NCBI GenBank assembly: GCA_946803715.1 | Contig: CAMPET010000030.1 | Coordinates: 83,697 to 106,688 of the forward strand | Direction: 5' to 3' | DNA length: 22,992 nucleotides | DNA from: Beroe ovata | Taxonomy: Eukaryota; Ctenophora; Nuda; Beroida; Beroidae | Part shown: positions 10,378 through 20,568 of the stretch, in pieces | Position numbering within the stretch: position 1 is the first letter of the stretch | Layout: each line of letters begins with the position of its first letter | The notes under the pieces: model-generated | What the model was told of the DNA's origin: nothing | The model's input: the letters and a program-made list of their open reading frames with translations, nothing else | The model's database searches: none | Translations under genes and position numbers: made by a program

Positions 10378-13151
10378 ATGATAATCGCACAACTTCACGC
10401 TGTACTCCTACTCTTTGCTGCTGTTTCAAGTAACGCAGAAGTTGTAACTGTAAACTTTCCGACATCCTCCAGTACTCCTACGAACGCAGTTCTGTCAACT
10501 ACCACAACCCCATGTAATGAGTCACATAATTTCCCGCCATTCTATTCAGTGTTCAAATTCAATCGTCAACATAGTTTTATTAACTCACCGAACGGGGTTT
10601 AATCCATGAATTACTCCAGATGGAACGTGTTTTTGTCCCGAGTGTGAAGCTAACTACAAAAACTCGTACACAGTGAAACATAGCCAAACTGAGTTTTGCT
10701 CTTCTGGCGCAGGTGAAACATGCAGCTACACTTTGCTGTTCTGAGATCCGGCATAATGCTGCTTTGCTCTTGATTTGTAGAAGGGTGAAAAGGGAGTTCA
10801 TGTAGCTTCCATATACTATCTGATGTTTATATCAGATATACTTGACATGAACTTCACACGAACTTTGCACCCCTCTTTACACCCCTCTTTACACCCCTCT
10901 TTACATCCCTCTTTTACATCCCTCTTTTACACCCATCTTTACACCCCCCTTTAATAATCCAGGATAACACAAGCCAGGATAACACACGTGTTGACAACAC
11001 ATCCTCCTTATCCTATTTTCAGTTATTTTGGGTCGTATAAACCGGCGGACGAACCACAGTGAGGCAGCTGGGATCTGGCTGTCGGAGCAGCACACGCCAT
11101 TGTCCACACCAAGTAGGCGTGGTGAACACTACGAGTACTCCGTGAGAGTGCTACAAGTGTACAACAACGCTGTGAGTATTCACTGTTCAGTCGCGGTCAT
11201 TCATTAACTGAAACTCATGTGTCCTCACTATAATAGTCGTGGGTCGCGAGTAAATACTCAATAAATACTCAATAGATGACCCCTTCTTTTAGAGTAGTGC
11301 TTCAAAGGACAATCCTAGACATATATTTGATTACAAATACTTTCAATATTGTGAAAAACACAATGTTGGGGCAACATTTGTCTTATTGCTCAACGAAACA
11401 TGTGTTTTTTCATTGTGCGTTTTACAGTGATTTTAAGCACAGCTGCATCTTCCCTACTGGTCATTAGTAGCAGTTTGTGCAAATTTCCCTCCAATTGTTC
11501 TTCAATCGTATGCAACTCCTAGAGCATCTTATTGCGTTCATACACGAAAAACTCGGCTATTTCCGAGTAGTTTAATGATAATGAAACCTAACTAAAGGTT
11601 TAGCACACTCTGGATTCTATGATTATGTGAGATATAATTATTAAACTGAAGTGATGGATGTTTTTCAACCAATTTACACCAAGACGTGTTCCAGGGACCA
11701 GTGAAGATTTCTCTGGGTGACAAGATTACAATAAGAGCGCTACGTGAGTCTAAATTTACCATATTGTGACATAAGACATCACCTTGTTACTACTTCTAAT
11801 TCTCTGGTGATTATATGAGAGACATCACCTTGTTACTTCCTCTTATACATGCAGTAAAACGCTTTCAAATTCTGCTATTCATGAGTTGGAAATTTTCCAA
11901 TATAACATCTTACATTCTGATGCCCTCACAGGATTCGGGATTTGCCCTGAGTGTGAGAACAAGGTAGAGAACTTGGAGGGGAAGACAATTGACCAACGGT
12001 ATCTGCAACCAAAGGAGAAGTACTTCTTCTTCATCCCAACCCTAGCAGAGGGGTATGGTGCTAAAGTCGAGGGCTTTGTGAGTACATACATGTACATTGT
12101 ACACGTACACACGAAGTCACATAGACAGACAGACACAGAATCAAATACACGCACACAAGTACACATACCTAGTACCCACACGCAAGCACAGACACACACA
12201 CACACATGCACACACGCGCGCGCGAGTAATCAAATACACGCAAACAAATACGCAGTACACACACAANCACACACACACACACACACAACCTGTTTCAGTT
12301 GAACGAGTGCTCCAGGGTGTGGGAGTACAGGAAGCTAGATGATCCCGGGATCCCTAACTCTGTCCGTGCAAAGCGCTATCTCCTTCATTCGGCTGATTGT
12401 GATACTTGCGTTGTATCGGGATGTTTCCAGGACAAGTAAGTTGTACTTACCGTATGAATTGCTACTGCTGTTCCGTGAGTATTTTCATGTGCTTACTTAG
12501 TGCAATAGTCATGAAACCCACAAAGAGCAATCACACGGCTATCACGACTGAAATGGGCCATACCGTGACTTCATAGGGTTGGGGTTGCTGATAGAAATAT
12601 GAAACACCCACCTATGTTTCATTTTCAAAACCTAATAATATTGAACCTTAAAAAGCAGTCTCATACATAGATCATTGACTCCTCAGATTTATAGTAGCAG
12701 GCGTGTCGTGGTATGATGTAATTTTGACAGCAAAATGATCCCATCACAAAACAATGCTTCACTTCACAGGTGTGTCCCCCCAGAGGAAGCTGAATCATGC
12801 AACGCCAGAAATGAAATCTATTTCACCGAGATGTGGTTGCAGAACTCCTGCCAGCCCCTCATGGATTTGGGGATATGTCACTACAACATCAAACAAGGTA
12901 CATCTACAGATCATGTGTCCACTGTGTGTTGTTCATGGAACATCTGGACTTGCTCTCATCAGTGTTTAGTCCATGTAGTGGTGTGCTTGGCATGACAGTT
13001 TGACAAGAAATTGAATCCGTGATATAGTGAAATTATGAGTTGTATAACTCCGTGTTTTCGTCACGCAGGGAAATGCATGTGGACAAGCGTGACCGAGGAT
13101 AGTATGAAGTCGAGGAAACCCATCAGAGAATGTCTCGATTCCGAGGAATAA
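10378..13151 (+). CDS. Secreted TIMP/NTR-like protein, 8 exons
   Basis: Exons 10378-10429, 10620-10712, 11023-11171, 11695-11743, 11932-12077, 12299-12435, 12770-12897 and 13069-13151 join in frame to 278 residues. Exon 1 is a signal peptide (MIIAQLHAVLLLFAAVS). Exon 2 starts the NTR fold with a C-x-C (CFCPEC), then EFCSSGAVILGRI, matching the TIMP order CxC...FC..VV. Exon 3 holds the YEYSVRVLQVY strand. Exons 6-8 match the TIMP C-terminal domain, especially GKCMWTSVTED near the end followed by REC. There are sixteen cysteines against twelve in classical TIMPs, and the protein is longer. Family knowledge: TIMPs block metalloproteinases through the N-terminal Cys1. Here two or three residues may precede that Cys, so inhibition is unproven. 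The exon 1 donor (AA|GTAACG) is the least certain join; a donor at about 10514 would add a Ser/Thr-rich stretch. No canonical poly(A) signal is clear downstream. Confidence 0.78.
10865..10956. repeat. Pyrimidine-rich 12-13-bp minisatellite in intron 2 of the TIMP-like gene
   Basis: About seven units of TTTACACCCCTC-type sequence, with T/C variants, are followed by a CCAGGATAACACA pair. It lies upstream of the TCCTATTTTCAG acceptor of exon 3. The minus-strand open frame across it is a repeat artefact. Confidence 0.8.
12105..12290. repeat. CA-rich microsatellite in intron 5 of the TIMP-like gene
   Basis: Imperfect CA/ACACAG repeats fill the intron between 12077 and 12299 and end in TGTTTCAG, the acceptor. 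The undetermined base at 12267 lies in it, so repeat length here may be misassembled. Confidence 0.85.
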
Positions 13152-13362
13152 ACTCGTGCAAGGTGGGATATGCTATCAACATGCACCGTCGAGGTTCCCT
13201 GTGAGGGAAAAGTGGTGACCACGCCCCCCTTCATATAAACACACCGGACGTTATGTGTGTGTGACCGTATATCGCGCATCATTCTAGCTTTCAATCAAGT
13301 TTTGAAAACGTGCGTATCAGTGATTGCAGCTGCGCGCCCTGGTTCTATAATAGCTCCTATCA

Positions 13363-13441
13363 TATCCAAATCTTGGATCCAGCCCTCTACAATATATCCA
13401 AATCATGGACCTAGTACCTATTATATCCAAATCATGGATCC
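13363..13441. repeat. Three imperfect repeats of TATCCAAATCATGGATCC type
   Basis: Copies start at 13363, 13395 and 13424 (spacing 32 and 29). Each contains ATCCAAATC followed by TGGA and is partly self-complementary. Confidence 0.65.
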
Positions 13442-13595
13442 AATACAACACTTCACCTGATTTACACCTGATTCCGTCTGATCAATGATCATACTGCATG
13501 GTTTGATACTGCACAATATATTCAGATGTATATGTTCTATTCAGAATCTAGTGTTTGATACTCTGTCCACCCCATCTATAACAACATTACAGCAA

Positions 13596-13670
13596 CACGT
13601 GTGCAATATCACGTGTGTCAATCTAAAGTATTTCACTGAATTATTGACACGTGCAATTGTCACACACGTG
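13596..13670. promoter_or_regulatory. Cluster of four CACGTG E-boxes in an inverted arrangement
   Basis: CACGTG occurs at 13596, 13610, 13648 and 13665. The two pairs are arranged as an imperfect inverted repeat: ACACGTGTG...GTGTCAAT on the left matches the reverse complement of ATTGACACGTG...ACACGTGT on the right. It is a candidate bHLH/bZIP-bound enhancer; function is inferred. Confidence 0.4.
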
Positions 13671-14823
13671 TAACACCGTGACAGTGCTCGCTGACTCACG
13701 GGTATTCATGCACAACTCTGAATAGGTGATTTACACACATGACTTCTTAACTCGGATTGGCAACTCTTGTACTTGTCAATATACTTGCAGTCTAGCTGAA
13801 ATTCTCCAGTGAAATTATTATAATTTTTATGTCATTCAAATTGTTTCTGGAACAGCAAATCGTGGAAAATCATGAGCAATTATGCAGAGAACTCCAACGA
13901 AAATCCAGTCCTGAATTCCAGTTCCCCAACATTTTCCTCACAAAGCTGTATCTCTGCGCTATTCTATAATGTGATGTCACGCATTTGTCTGGCTGAATAA
14001 CGTGGGTAGAGGGATGCGATAATTCTGTTTCGCTTCCGTGGCATGTGACAAATATCTATATATCGTGGTCGAGAAACTATCAAGTTGTAATAATTTGCTT
14101 CGCGTGGTGCACCATTTGATGCCATGCATAACGTAATCTTTAACAAAACTCTGAAATTACTGCTATTTCCCCCACCCAGGATACATCATATTGTGCTGTC
14201 ATTGTTCGGGTGCTGTTACCAAGATCTGTGTGACTGGTATTCCTAACTCTGGATACCACATTCCCACGCTGATAACAGCACGCATATGCTAGGTTAATCA
14301 TGGGAATGGTATTTGTGTCACATAGTGTGCGGTGCAGTCTATACTGCAAGCCGCACGCCATCTTGTGCAGCTTATGTCCACGAAGTTGTGGTACAGCAGT
14401 AGTGAGCCCTACTAATTATGATAGTGGCACTATATTATTATCATCTGAAAAAGCAATTGTCATGGTAAGACTGGCTATGTACTCTTGTGGTATATTTTGA
14501 ACCACGGTCATCGATCAACAATGTTATAGGGGCCGGGCATACCTCCCACAGACAATGATTAGTAATTGTGAACTTTTATTTCGGTCGGGGAGCAAGCTCC
14601 TTTGACTCGACTAAAGCACCGTGATCTTGACTAGGTGTGCCATCAACCTGACAATGGAAGCTGTAGTAAAATATATAGCTGTGAGAATAGAGGTGTAATG
14701 AACTTGGTGCCTTGTGAAGTGCCCTCTCCCTTTGTTTTGAGTTAGGGGAGAACTGTCGTTATTGACATACCGTGATGGTTATTGACAGTACGTCCATGTA
14801 ACCGTGTCTATCCTTGTGTACAG

Positions 14824-14863
14824 CTACTGCAGGGTGTCACTATACTACTGCAGGGTGTCACTA
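14824..14863. repeat. 19-bp direct duplicate, 2-bp spacer
   Basis: CTACTGCAGGGTGTCACTA appears at 14824-14842 and again at 14845-14863. It contains CAGGGTGTC, the same first nine bases as the MITE ends at 15505, but no element can be drawn from it. Confidence 0.7.
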
Positions 14864-15502
14864 ACGATGATCCCACGCATCACACGCATGATAGAGCCGC
14901 GCACAATGAAGCTTATTGTAGCCCCCACCCCCTGCCCCTATAGTCATGGGGTGTGTGATCGTGTTGTGTGAGTGAACAGTGAAAACTGCATCTTGTGGAG
15001 AAGTTGTCATCTCCACTGGTGAGTAATCGCTCGCCGTTGAGTGGCCCAATAGTCCGATCCACTCCCCCATCTTACTCCCACATATTGCATGTGCGCCAAG
15101 TCACGTGACTATATGCAGTGCTCCCACACTACATTGAACTTTGTTTGCTACCTGTTGACACACGCACACACACTCACACCCACGCAGAACTCCACATATA
15201 TGCTAAAATGCTGAAATGAACCGTCAACAACGTAATCTTGAATAACGTAATCGTGTTTTGATTATGCCCCTAAAGCAGATTACCTATGATGTCAATCTAT
15301 CCCTCTATCGAAATCTTTGTCACCAGTTTCAGGTATAAGAAATGCGCGCTCTCTCTCTCTCACTAATATCCACCTCGAGTGCAGTGACGCATGATGTCAT
15401 TTTGTGACAGTGCCGTTTTATAATAGTTGCTAGTTTTCATAACTTACGCAATTCTCCCAGTGCTAATTCTTTTGTGTCTACGCTGATACAGGTTTATAGT
15501 TA

Positions 15503-16070
15503 TACAGGGTGTCCCAAAAACCGCAACAAAAGTGAAGTTTATTTCTCAGCTCCTGATTGGAGCTCCTCAATGAAATTTGGAGGTCGGATCGGTATTGACC
15601 ATAGATTTTTCTCATTAAAATTGCAAGTTTCTAGCTCAGAAAATGCCCGAGTTATCAGCAAAAAACTGGATTTTCAGCTCTTTGCACGTCAATAACTCCA
15701 GTTGTGATCGAAATGATGAAATTGGGAGTGTAGATGAACGTTACTGCCTATACGTATTTGTTCAAAATATTTCAAGTTTCTATCCGAAAAGATGACGGAG
15801 CAAGCTCCATAAAAAGCACAAAAATGTGTGTTGTTTGCCGAATTTTATGATTATTCTTATTATTCAAGCACGACCAGAGTTATTGGTAGAGTTAAAAATG
15901 AACAAAAACTGAAAAGTCAGTTTTTCGCTGATAAATCGAGCATTTTTGTGCTAAGAACTTGAAATTTTTGCGAGAAAAATGTATGATTCAGACCTCCAAA
16001 TATCACCGACCTTGATCAAAAAGTGAGTTATGAACTTCTACTTTTGTTGCGTTTCTTGGGACACCCTGTA
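15503..16070. mobile_element. Foldback Tc1/mariner-type MITE with TA target-site duplication
   Basis: The element proper is 15505-16068 (564 bp). It starts CAGGGTGTCCCAAAAACCGC and ends with the near-perfect reverse complement (GCGTTTCTTGGGACACCCTG), flanked on both sides by TA. The similarity between the ends does not stop at a short TIR. The first about 215 bases match the reverse complement of the last about 215 (for example TTTGGAGGTC, TTTTTCTC, TTATCAGC and CAATAACTC recur in order), leaving a central loop of about 130 bases. No transposase frame is present, so it depends on an enzyme in trans. The 73-codon open frame that crosses its left end is accidental. Confidence 0.85.
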
Positions 16071-17036
16071 TAAACCATTACAAAGTATCCATACTGTTTC
16101 TTGATTTAATAAGTTCGATACCTATCGATCTTTCATCATTCCCTATCACTGAGCACAATGTGAAATAGGTTTAGTTATGCCTATTCGAAATCGTAATGTA
16201 TCTGGATTCAACTCATATAGAAGCAATGGATCGAAACAAAATGCGCCGCATAATCAATGATAAGACACACACACACACGCATAGATCTCTCCACATCGCT
16301 GACGTGATGACGCATTCGTTTCTCATTCATGACGCATAGTCCTCATCCCCGACGCACTTCACCAATCGCTAACACTGCAACGTAACAATTCACAAAACGC
16401 ACGCAACTGCTGCACACTTCGCTGGTGCACTATGATAGGGACTAAACTATTGTGACAGATTGGCAAATCTCAATTCTCGCGAATCATAGTTTTCAGTATC
16501 ACTGATCTTAGCAGTTAGCACCAGCTACACTACAAATTGACTTGATCTCTCAACGCGTCGGGTTTAATAGTATTAGTGACGAAGGCAGAATCTATCACTA
16601 TCGGATTCGAAATCAGTACACCCCTCCCCATTCTCACACAGATAGAGAGGCTAGAAGAGAGAAGAGGAAGTTTTCAAATGCGTCACAAGCGATGACGTCC
16701 GTAGCGCATACATGATGCGTCTACCTGCGTCATTATATGCGTCACGAATAATTCAGGGCTATCGATTATAAAGGGTTCATCACTAACGAAGGACAATTCA
16801 TTTCACGATTATTATCAGCTCCTGAAGGCATTGATATTTGTTTCGGAGCGATCTGTAGATTTTTCACATTGACACTATAATCCGGTAAGGGGGGACCACC
16901 TTAAATTGATTTTCATCAACCACTCCTTTAATTACCACCGCATTATGTGAACATTACTCTAGATTTCAGCATATAATATGGACACACGTGCTATTGTTGG
17001 GATTTCCCTTTTTCGCTGTAGGTGGACTAGCTATTT
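16071..17036. other. Non-coding stretch with TGACGCA/TGCGTCA motif cluster
   Basis: No gene seen. TGACGTGA at 16300 and TGACGCA at 16308 and 16330, then TGCGTCA at 16679, 16726 and 16738, TGACGTCC at 16693 and TGCGTC at 16716, resemble CREB/ATF/AP-1-class bZIP sites. A short CA run lies at 16266-16278. Confidence 0.35.
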
Positions 17037-17252
17037 CTCCTTTCTCTCTCTCTCTATTCTTCCCCCTTTTTCCACTTGTATTCTCTCCCCTCTCCTCGAA
17101 TTTCCCCCTACCCCGGGAACCCTTTCCTCGACCACTCCCCACTCCCTCCCATTCTGACTCCCCCACTCTTTCCCACTCCCTCCCATTCCCACTCCCCCCC
17201 ATTTCCCTCCCACTCCCTCCCACTCCCTCTTTACTGTCTCCACTCTCCTAGC
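17037..17252. repeat. Long polypyrimidine (polypurine on minus) tract
   Basis: About 215 bases are nearly all C and T on the plus strand, with repeated CCCACTCCCTCC units in the second half. Long open frames in several registers on both strands are produced by the repeat and are not genes. Such tracts can form triplex (H-DNA) structures. Confidence 0.85.
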
Positions 17253-18589
17253 ATAACAACAACATATTCCCTACTTCTGAATTGCGAGCATCAGATTGTT
17301 ATGCTTGAACAGTATATTTACAACATGTGTCCGTAAAACAAGCACACAAACACACGCGTATATATATTTTGACATATTTGAGATGTTTTTTGACATCTTT
17401 GCACTCGAAATGTAGCAGGAGATGGAATGTTTAAACTAGCTGCTGTTCGGCCCTCGTGAGTGGTCGGCACGCGCCACTCTAGCACAGGTTACCAACGAGA
17501 GAAGGAGAGAGGTGGGGGAGAGGGAATGAATTGTTGTTGTTGTATGTCTGTAGAGTAGTAGCTCGGTATATCACGTGACAGCTGTTATCACAGTATGTGC
17601 TACTTGTCTGCAGGAGGCGCAGGAACACCACCTTGTTCCTCACGATATACTTTCTCTCTCATCACGGACCTCGGATTCATCCCGTCTTCAGCTGGACGTT
17701 TATTAATATTATACAACAAATATCATAATTTATTGGACCGTCCTTTGAAGCATGTGATCGCGCTGAATCCCTTATCTACTTATCTAGAAACAAATTGATC
17801 AGTCCCTGCCTCTCAACATATAACTAGTGCCTACTCCAGGCATCTCGAGCGATACTATATATATATCCCGATAACACGTCCTATATCCATATAGTGTACA
17901 CTCCTAAGCCAAGATCCACTGCAGTTGATCATATACTCATGCAACAGTGATATGATTCGGTTTGTCAGTTTCCTGTTAACGTGACGCTCTGTTGCAATCG
18001 CAGTTCCGCTCTATTGCTTGCGGCAGGATCCCCCCTCCGTTTACCATCTCAACAGAGATATTGTCATAATGACTGTAATGATCATGACTACGTAAGTGTA
18101 AACCGGGATTCGCGTGCGCGTGCGCGACCTGAGTATGCGGAACCGCGCGTGATCTGAGCTAGAAGTGGGAGCTAAGAGTAAGACGTGAACGCGTGATAGA
18201 GCTAGAAGACACGCGTATCTGTGGTGAGGCATCGCACTGATCAATATATCATGGGCAACATTACATATTGAACATTTCTCTTTCTCAGCGCGGGGTTTGC
18301 TACCAATTGTGACGCTCACTCACAGATCTATTTAAGCGAGGTAGTAGTAATAACTGCTCGTACATATCTTGATAGCTATTATATTTACGCACGTTTAATC
18401 GCAGGGTTTATGGATTATTAGTGCCGGTGTTTTGCATGTGTATCGAAACAAAGAGCTAGTGATCGGTGGCGCTGTTTCAAAGATTGGTTAATTGCTTCCC
18501 GAACTTTGCTGTAAATCGTTCTGTGGGCTTATCGCGTGCGTATAATAATCACTGGACCGTTTCAACGAGTAACACGAGTATAAACGCGT
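17253..18589. other. Non-coding stretch, no gene recognised
   Basis: Contains a hairpin-capable GAGTGG...CCACTC (about 17459-17480) and a CpG-rich segment near 18105-18225 in which CTAGAAG and ACGCGTGAT-type words recur about 50 bases apart. Open frames of 67-92 codons here lack splice context and family resemblance. Confidence 0.4.
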
Positions 18590-18620
<31 letters not shown>

Positions 18621-18645
18621 ACACACAGACAGACACACACACATA
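18590..18645. repeat. CA microsatellite
   Basis: (CA)n with CAGA interruptions. The minus-strand open frame across it is a repeat artefact. Confidence 0.9.
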
Positions 18646-20220
18646 TCGTGTTGTCCTGCCCTATGCCCTCACTCGATAACAAGTGTGATATGAACATTAT
18701 AGTACAGTCCCATATTCTACCCACTCCTATGAGCATGTGCCCACTGCCCACAGTGTGGATACTCTGAGTGTTTGTGTGACTGTGCATGTATGTCTGTGAG
18801 TCTGTGTGCGTTTGATATATATTCCAATTAGTATCATCAAATGGGAACATAATTGACATGTTTAGAGCAGATTCTATGGTATGTTGATATGCTGTTTAGA
18901 CATGCTCAATTAGGTTTCTGCTCAACTTTGGTAAGTTATTAAGCTGCTGGTTATAATTCCTTGTTTATAATAATTGACCATACTAGCCTGGATCCAAATT
19001 TGAGCATATCAAATCTAAATTTGAGCATATCAAATCGTTATTGCATGGATCTATAGCATGTGATCTGGTGATCAATCCCAGCTATCAAAAGTAACCACTA
19101 TGATAGCAGCTATCTTAATAATGATGTTCCCACATCCCAGTTCTCATTGATAGAAGCCAACCATTATTGACTGATGACTCAAGTCTCGATTTTGGGTTCA
19201 TTCATCGAATGAAACTGATATTCTTGATACCGTAGGAGATATTTAGCTATTGTTTATCTTCAATCTATTGTTAAACTTCAATCTTATGCTTGGATTTGAT
19301 CCATCTCATGCCATCCATTACCTCATAAGTGATATTCTTTCATGATTCGCCCTCGTCTATCAGCAGCTTCCATTTCTAAAAATATCAACCACGATGTCCA
19401 TCAAGAGAGGAAATGCCGACTTATGCCATGCTGAGTTATATAGTTAACTTATCCTCCTCGATTCCATTAAGTACCGCGAATTTTCAACACAATACACGAC
19501 CAAGTGGTTTCCTCATTTCATGGTAATATATGAATCAAAGTCATGATCACGAAAAGCCTAGCAAGAGTCATATGTCTTCTGTTCCTATTGTCAACTCTCG
19601 GGGCACACGATTGCATTGCACAATTATTGGTGCTCCTTAACTCATGATCTATTTACTGGCAAAGCAGGGTTAACTGAGCGAACACTGTAGCCACGAAACA
19701 CAGTAATAACGGATCATAACGGATCATAACCACACATTCCTTCAAACCAACCTCGGTTCAGGCCAAGCTCAGTGATTCACTCTTTTTAACACCACTCTCA
19801 GAATCTACTCTTAACTCTGTTATGTTCGATATTGTCGCACATGAATTCGCATTGCCTCCATTTGCTGAAACCGACCTTTTCTGAACCTGAAGATATATTT
19901 CTAGAGTAGTTGATAAGACAAGTTATGGATTTATTGATTTCACTAGAAGGGTATCAATATCCAGGGCTAGCAGCACTGTCAAATGTCGTGCAAACCATTC
20001 TTTTGAGAGATTATTATCCTCTATCATGTCCAATAGCAAAAGCACTGTGATAACGGCGTGTCTTCTTATTGTATTTATACCCTAAGTTACTGTTAACGCA
20101 GATTTCATCAGAACTGAACACACATTATTGATATTATTTGAAATGAGGAGATGTTTATTAAGACGTGTCTATAGCCCATGTGGTCTTTATCCACTCCCCC
20201 TGTGATCACTGATCAGTATG
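18646..20220. other. AT-rich non-coding stretch
   Basis: No gene seen on either strand; frames are closed by frequent stops. It holds a 21-bp tandem pair (18996-19036) and an AACGGATCAT pair near 19708-19727. Confidence 0.5.
18996..19036. repeat. 21-bp tandem duplication
   Basis: AAATTTGAGCATATCAAATC followed by T, then a second copy directly behind it. Confidence 0.75.
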
Positions 20221-20239
20221 AGCAGCTGTTTGAAAGAGC

Positions 20240-20385
20240 GGCGCGTGAGACACCCGCCCACGTGACCTCATGACGTAACGCGTGGCGCGCGCGCGTCGTC
20301 CACGTGACACACTCTTCTCGATATAGCGCTGCGACTCGAGCATCTATACTTTATGCGGTGATCGTTACTTTTTTGCAATCTTCAA
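20240..20385 (+). promoter_or_regulatory. CpG-rich TATA-less promoter of the TPR-like gene
   Basis: In an otherwise AT-rich region the 150 bases before the start codon are CpG-dense (GCGCGCGCGCG near 20286-20296). They carry CACGTGAC at 20259 and 20301 and TGACGTAA at 20271, typical USF/MITF-type and CREB/ATF-type sites. No TATA box lies at the expected distance. The direction is inferred from the exon that follows. Confidence 0.5.
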
Positions 20386-20568
20386 ATGCCTGTTCACGTT
20401 GTTCAGCCAATGGTGCAGACGATTGAGTCTATCCTCACTGGAGACTTGGCCTTCAAGGGGAAGGACTTCAACCAAAGTCGACAGTTTTACGAAAAACAGA
20501 TGGAACTTTTGAAGAATCTGAAGTCCAGCTTCTATCCCGACAATGAGAACGTTCTGAATAACTCTCAG
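20386..20568 (+). CDS. First coding exon of an unidentified gene, TPR-like N-terminus
   Basis: An ATG in a pyrimidine-rich leader opens 61 codons that end at a phase-0 CAG|GTAACA donor. The segment GDLAFKGKDFNQSRQFYEKQ has the spacing of a tetratricopeptide helix pair (G-x-x-A at the first helix, F-N-x-S-x-x-F-Y at the second), so a TPR-type protein is inferred. The rest is charged and helical, with no signal peptide. It sits just after a CpG-rich region with two CACGTG sites and one TGACGTAA, fitting a housekeeping-type promoter. I could not follow it into a convincing second exon in the remaining 2.4 kb. A phase-compatible but weak candidate starts at 21274 (HLCQEEIIEKLLSYN) and runs to a stop near 21430 unless spliced. 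The product is not recognised. Confidence 0.55.

Larger units (their letters stand above)
13152..15504. other. Non-coding stretch after the TIMP-like gene
   Basis: No supported gene. It contains the 3' flank of the TIMP-like gene, a three-copy repeat at 13363-13441, a cluster of four CACGTG boxes at 13596-13670, a 19-bp duplicate at 14824-14863, and a 12-bp palindrome AGTCACGTGACT at 15109-15120. A Cys-rich open frame ending at a strong GTAAGA donor (14338-14463) is the only exon-like signal. Confidence 0.45.

Noticed and set aside
13147-13152. AATAAA overlapping the TIMP-like stop codon
   Set aside because: A poly(A) signal there would leave almost no 3' UTR; it is more likely a coincidence of GAA TAA A.
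15474-15695. 73-codon frame
   Set aside because: It crosses the boundary of the MITE and resembles no transposase.
16966-17336. Overlapping 70-87-codon frames on both strands
   Set aside because: Open in several registers only because the polypyrimidine tract contains few stop codons; composition is pure low complexity.
17619-17639. GGAACACCACCTTGTTCC resembling a steroid-receptor palindrome
   Set aside because: Half-sites are six bases apart instead of three, and a single match in 23 kb is expected by chance.
18488-18859. 123-codon minus-strand frame
   Set aside because: Driven by the CA repeat at 18590-18645; no splice sites or family marks.
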